Source: a virus
DNA: 35,062 nt
Reading direction: 5' to 3' (one strand)
IMG/VR virus record: IMGVR_UViG_3300030331_000519
Span: 1-35,062 of that record
In this document: one piece after another, positions 32,778-35,062 of the stretch
Numbering within the stretch: position 1 is the first letter of the stretch
How the letters are laid out: each line of letters opens with the position of its first letter
The notes under the pieces: generated by a model
The model's input: only the letters and a program-made list of their open reading frames with translations
Database searches by the model: none
Told to the model about the DNA's origin: nothing
Made by a program: the position numbers and the translations under genes

Positions 32778-32970
32778 TTTCTTTTTGCTCCTTTTTATTT
32801 AGCAGGCTAGATATCTCCTGATTTAAATATTGGTACGTTCGTACCTGTCCTAACATATACTGGTATTTTTCCATATTGTCAACGGCACCAGAAACCATTG
32901 CAGCCACGACATCGTCGTGTCTCATTTTGATTATCTTTTGAACTTTAGTTATAAAAGTTAGATCATCCAT
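32731..32970 (-). CDS. Small conserved phage protein (79 aa)
   Basis: MDDLTFITKVQKIIKMRHDD and KYQYMLGQVRTYQYLNQEIS, then SLLNKKEQ, form a helical protein that is common just before scaffold/GroES genes in marine phages. Its start overlaps the previous stop by 8 nt. The last 15 codons overlap the GroES-like gene in another frame. Function unknown. Confidence 0.75.
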   Translation of the reverse strand: MDDLTFITKVQKIIKMRHDDVVAAMVSGAVDNMEKYQYMLGQVRTYQYLNQEISSLLNKKEQKENEGTTVVNIKGNSTK

Positions 32971-33247
32971 CTTTTTTCTCCTTCTTTCTTATCGAGTTTT
33001 TCCCTCGTTTAAAAATTGCAGCGACTTGTGTCTTACCCATAACCTTGGCTCGCTGTTCTCCAACGGTTAAAATTTGAATTTTTCTCGCAAAAGGTTTACG
33101 AACTTTTTTAACCTTAGCCACCGTTTTGCGCGCGTCCGACGGCGTAGCAAATTTAATCGATACGGTGTCTTTCGGATTCTCATCTGTGTATAGTCTCCTA
33201 CCTGAGCCTTTAGGTTTTTTACCTGTTCCCTTTTTTGGATCTGCCAC
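32963..33247 (-). CDS. Basic conserved phage protein (94 aa)
   Basis: Starts at GTG 33247 with AAAGGAG 6 nt before. ADPKKGTGKKPKGSGRRLYT, DENPKDTVSIKFATPSDARK and FARKIQILTVGEQRAKVMGK are a well-conserved marine-phage sequence. The protein is strongly basic, with a disordered first third; it could bind DNA or RNA. It overlaps the 42-aa gene before it by 29 nt. Position next to head genes suggests assembly or packaging, without proof. Confidence 0.75.
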   Translation of the reverse strand: MADPKKGTGKKPKGSGRRLYTDENPKDTVSIKFATPSDARKTVAKVKKVRKPFARKIQILTVGEQRAKVMGKTQVAAIFKRGKNSIRKKEKKDG

Positions 33248-33347
33248 CTATGACTCCTTTTAAAGTTTTAGCCTGACCAGCATGTAACTTAGATGCTTTC
33301 TTCAAACCTTTAATAACTTTTTTTATTTTTGCTTTTGCTTTTTTCAT
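33219..33347 (-). CDS. Lys-rich 42-aa protein
   Basis: ATG at 33347 has AGGAG at 8 nt, and overlaps the previous stop as ATGA. The product begins MKKAKAKIKKVIKGLKKASK, then LHAGQAKTLKGVIGGRS. The motif KASKxHAxQAKTL is one I recall from short proteins of other marine phages. It has no membrane span and is extremely basic. Confidence 0.7.
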   Translation of the reverse strand: MKKAKAKIKKVIKGLKKASKLHAGQAKTLKGVIGGRSKKGNR

Positions 33348-33547
33348 ATTTCAAACTCCTTTAATATTTGTAGTTTATCCTCTGCTTCAGCTATTTGTCC
33401 AATTAATTTATCTACTTCATCAATGTGTTGTGGATGTTCTCCGATCCCAACAGAATTTTCTAAATAGATTTTAATAGTTGCATCTGCTTCTGATATTTGT
33501 GCTTGGTATTTATCTTCTAACGCTTGTAGTATTGCTTTTTTTAACAT
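33344..33547 (-). CDS. Conserved 67-aa protein (VGIGEHPQH family)
   Basis: MLKKAILQALEDKYQAQISE, then ADATIKIYLENSVGIGEHPQ and HIDEVDKLIGQIAEAEDKL. This short helical protein is conserved in cyanophages and many marine phages. ATG 33547 is preferred to the GTG two codons before it, and overlaps the upstream stop by 7 nt. It is acidic, unlike its neighbours. No known function. Confidence 0.8.
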   Translation of the reverse strand: MLKKAILQALEDKYQAQISEADATIKIYLENSVGIGEHPQHIDEVDKLIGQIAEAEDKLQILKEFEI

Positions 33548-33822
33548 TTCCACCTTCTTCTAGCCTGACGTAGTCTAGAATTAGGATCTCTTGCAGCTTT
33601 AGGAAATTTTTTCATTTGACCTGCACTTCTTGCGCAGTATGATTTTCGCCTTTTAGCGGCAGCGGACCCTTTCTTAACCTTACCAGTCACAGCTGTTTTT
33701 AGTTTTGAACCGGGATTTTTTCTTCTATAGGCAGCGACACCGGCTCGTGTCATACCTGCGCCCTTCTCTGTAGGACGAAAGTTTTTCTTATTTCTCTTTG
33801 GCATGTTGTCTTGTTTTCTCAT
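33541..33822 (-). CDS. Arg/Lys-rich protein with paired Cys (93 aa)
   Basis: The ATG at 33822 forms TAATG with the previous stop and has GGAGGT 8 nt upstream. KGAGMTRAGVAAYRRKNPGS, KRRKSYCARSAGQMKKFPKA and DPNSRLRQARRRWKC mark a conserved phage domain of unknown function (DUF6321-like). Basic residues suggest nucleic-acid binding. Confidence 0.75.
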   Translation of the reverse strand: MRKQDNMPKRNKKNFRPTEKGAGMTRAGVAAYRRKNPGSKLKTAVTGKVKKGSAAAKRRKSYCARSAGQMKKFPKAARDPNSRLRQARRRWKC

Positions 33823-34097
33823 TACGCAAGACCTCCCATGCTCATACTTTTTCTTTTTGTAAATGTTGCAACGTTAGTTGGTTTGCCCCCTGGATTCCCC
33901 GCGGCTCTCTTTCGTCTGACAGCAGAGGCCTTTTCGCCTTTTGTCATCCGTGTGGCTTTTGCAAGTGGGACGCATTTTGGATACTTCCTCTTGCTCCCTT
34001 TCGATCTCCCGCACGGTTGATACTTCCCGTCCTTCTTCGGAGCTCCAATGTCCACCCATTTTTCTTTTACCCATTCTCTGAGTCCTTTTTTAGCCAT
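33822..34097 (-). CDS. Basic Cys-containing protein, DUF5872-like (91 aa)
   Basis: KGLREWVKEKWVDIGAPKKD, YQPCGRSKGSKRKYPKCVPL and MTKGEKASAVRRKRAAGNPG are the marks of a small conserved family seen in marine phages. It has a C-x(13)-C pair in a basic segment. Coupled by TAATG at both ends. Function unknown. Confidence 0.75.
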   Translation of the reverse strand: MAKKGLREWVKEKWVDIGAPKKDGKYQPCGRSKGSKRKYPKCVPLAKATRMTKGEKASAVRRKRAAGNPGGKPTNVATFTKRKSMSMGGLA

Positions 34098-34300
34098 TAG
34101 ATTTTTATGTCGATAATTGTCGACATATCTTCGACACCGACTAAACCTCCACCAGCTTTTTTAGTTCTTTTCTTTTTCTTACCGCCAGGTGTAACTTTAC
34201 CAGAACAAACAGCTGATGCATACATGTTCGCGTACGCCGAAGGGTAAACTTTGAATTTACGCTTCGCTGCTGCTTTACCTCTTGGACATAGTTTTGCCAT
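34097..34300 (-). CDS. Basic Cys-containing protein, KVYPSAYANMYAS type (67 aa)
   Basis: LCPRGKAAAKRKFKVYPSAY followed by ANMYASAVCSGKVTPGGKKK is a sharply conserved short sequence of marine phages. The two cysteines bracket the conserved part. The C-terminus (GGGLVGVEDMSTIIDIKI) is more hydrophobic. The function is unknown; TAATG couples both ends. Confidence 0.75.
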   Translation of the reverse strand: MAKLCPRGKAAAKRKFKVYPSAYANMYASAVCSGKVTPGGKKKKRTKKAGGGLVGVEDMSTIIDIKI

Positions 34301-34437
34301 TACTTTTTTCTCGCTCTTCCACCTTTTTTAGCAACCATTCTTTTTGGATTGTATCCAAATTTTTTTGCTAACTCAGGTTTCTTTTTTGCTAGCTTAGCTA
34401 AGCCAGGGTTTTTACTTTTACTTATTGGTTTTCCCAT
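34300..34437 (-). CDS. Lys-rich 45-aa protein
   Basis: ATG at 34437, AGGA 7 nt upstream, stop overlapping the next ATG as TAATG. The product, MGKPISKSKNPGLAKLAKKK, then PELAKKFGYNPKRMVAKKGG, is very basic. The frame fills the space between its neighbours exactly. Confidence 0.7.
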   Translation of the reverse strand: MGKPISKSKNPGLAKLAKKKPELAKKFGYNPKRMVAKKGGRARKK

Positions 34438-34583
34438 TATTTTTTCCTTTTTATTCCGGCTTGAGAAAGTGCGATTGCAATTGCTTGCTTTCTATTTTTC
34501 ACTTTTTTATTCGAGCCGCCAATGTTGAGTTTACCTTTTTTAAACTCACGCATTACCTTTTTAACTTTTTTCTGACCCTTCAC
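34437..34583 (-). CDS. DUF6496-like 48-aa protein
   Basis: GTG start at 34583 overlapping the upstream TAG as TAGTG, and stop overlapping the next ATG. KVKKVMREFKKGKLNIGGSN and KVKNRKQAIAIALSQAG match the short family with KVMxEFKxG and SRKQAIAIALSEAG that is common in phages and bacteria. The protein is basic and of unknown function. Confidence 0.75.
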   Translation of the reverse strand: MKGQKKVKKVMREFKKGKLNIGGSNKKVKNRKQAIAIALSQAGIKRKK

Positions 34584-34918
34584 TATCTATTTATCTTCCC
34601 AGATTTTTTAGCTTTAGATCCGAATTTACCATAAGACTCATCTCTAGAAGCTTTTAATTGCTTCTTAGTTCTTTTCTTTTTGATTCTCATAGCGATAGAT
34701 TCATCTTTTCTAGCTTTGTAGCCTTGTTTCTTCTTACCAACTTTGCCGCCTTTTTTCATAGCGCCTCTGTCCATAAGTTCTGTTGGCACTCTTCTAGATC
34801 TCATGTTTTCACCTTGACCACGTGAATACATCATGTCTCCAGTTCTGCCACCCATACCGCCGCCTTTCAAAGCTTTTCTCGGTTGAGCAACTTGTGTGTT
34901 ATAGTTTCTATTTGCCAT
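34583..34918 (-). CDS. Basic conserved phage protein (111 aa)
   Basis: A Gly/Arg-rich start (KALKGGGMGGRTGDMMYSRG) is followed by KKGGKVGKKKQGYKARKDES and IAMRIKKKRTKKQLKASRDE, a conserved marine-phage stretch. It is nearly free of hydrophobic core, so probably disordered until bound to a partner. First of the basic set after the 43-aa membrane protein. Confidence 0.7.
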   Translation of the reverse strand: MANRNYNTQVAQPRKALKGGGMGGRTGDMMYSRGQGENMRSRRVPTELMDRGAMKKGGKVGKKKQGYKARKDESIAMRIKKKRTKKQLKASRDESYGKFGSKAKKSGKINR

Positions 34919-34929
34919 TTTTTATCTCC

Positions 34930-35061
34930 TTATTTTTTTCCATTACGGAAAATTTGTGTTCCCTTTATACCATATATACTCGCAACGACAAGGATCCAAA
35001 GATTTGTGAACCATGACGGGAGCTGCGAGAACATCTCGAAGAACAATTTTACTTTGTCCAT
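34930..35061 (-). CDS. 43-aa single-span membrane protein at the window edge
   Basis: The reading frame runs from an ATG at 35061 (one base from the edge, so an earlier start is possible) to 34930. MDKVKLFFEMFSQLPSWFTN leads into LWILVVASIYGIKGTQIF and a basic end. One membrane span with short charged tail resembles small holin-type proteins of marine phages. Function unproven. Confidence 0.6.
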   Translation of the reverse strand: MDKVKLFFEMFSQLPSWFTNLWILVVASIYGIKGTQIFRNGKK

Positions 35062-35062
35062 C

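Overview
The window looks like about 35 kb of an AT-rich, tailed, podovirus-like marine bacteriophage genome. It most resembles the uncultured marine phages and pelagiphages known mainly from metagenomes. The reasons are dense gene packing with ATGA/TAATG start-stop overlaps, a HK97-type major capsid protein with scaffold, a P22 gp4-like adaptor, a nozzle-like protein, very large internal (ejection) proteins, and many short proteins of marine-phage type. No tRNA, rRNA, integrase, IS element or CRISPR array was seen. Portal, terminase and DNA polymerase are not here; portal and terminase probably lie beyond the right edge. Host assignment (SAR11-like or another AT-rich marine bacterium) is inference.

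Layout: nearly everything is on the minus strand, so transcription runs from right to left. 34.9-33.2 kb: a 43-aa membrane protein, then a train of tiny Lys/Arg-rich proteins. 33.0-29.3 kb: head assembly (a small conserved protein, a GroES-like co-chaperonin, the scaffold, a conserved head-region protein, a decoration-like protein, the major capsid protein). 29.2-24.7 kb: two small proteins, an abundant decoration/fibre-type protein, and head-tail connector genes including two adaptors. 24.65-20.3 kb: tail fibres and adhesin, with tandem cupredoxin-like domains, Trp-Gly repeats and a glycine-rich X-Pro-Gly protein. 20.3-15.15 kb: nine consecutive genes for double-stranded beta-helix proteins of the 2-oxoglutarate/Fe(II) oxygenase type. 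15.1-3.35 kb: the nozzle-like protein and the internal virion/ejection proteins. 3.36-2.69 kb: lysis genes (XhlA-like holin and M15 peptidase). On the plus strand at 1.19-2.70 kb stand an SNF2-type helicase and a coupled 26-aa membrane peptide. They diverge from a minus-strand set of conserved phage proteins (1137 to 1) that leaves the window.

The most unusual feature is the nine-gene oxygenase-like cluster. Eight members keep a recognisable HxD/HxH...H iron site and the ninth has lost it. Most are translationally coupled, and they sit directly downstream of a tail adhesin rich in X-Pro-Gly, the tripeptide hydroxylated by prolyl-4-hydroxylases. A dedicated hydroxylation system for tail fibre or host is a testable idea, not a demonstrated one. 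Other notable features are a nearly symmetric face-to-face promoter pair between the helicase and its divergent neighbour, complete type-1-copper-like residues in both cupredoxin domains of a tail protein, tetraloop hairpins bordering the abundant capsid genes, and several short genes below 60 codons that fit exactly into the overlap chain.
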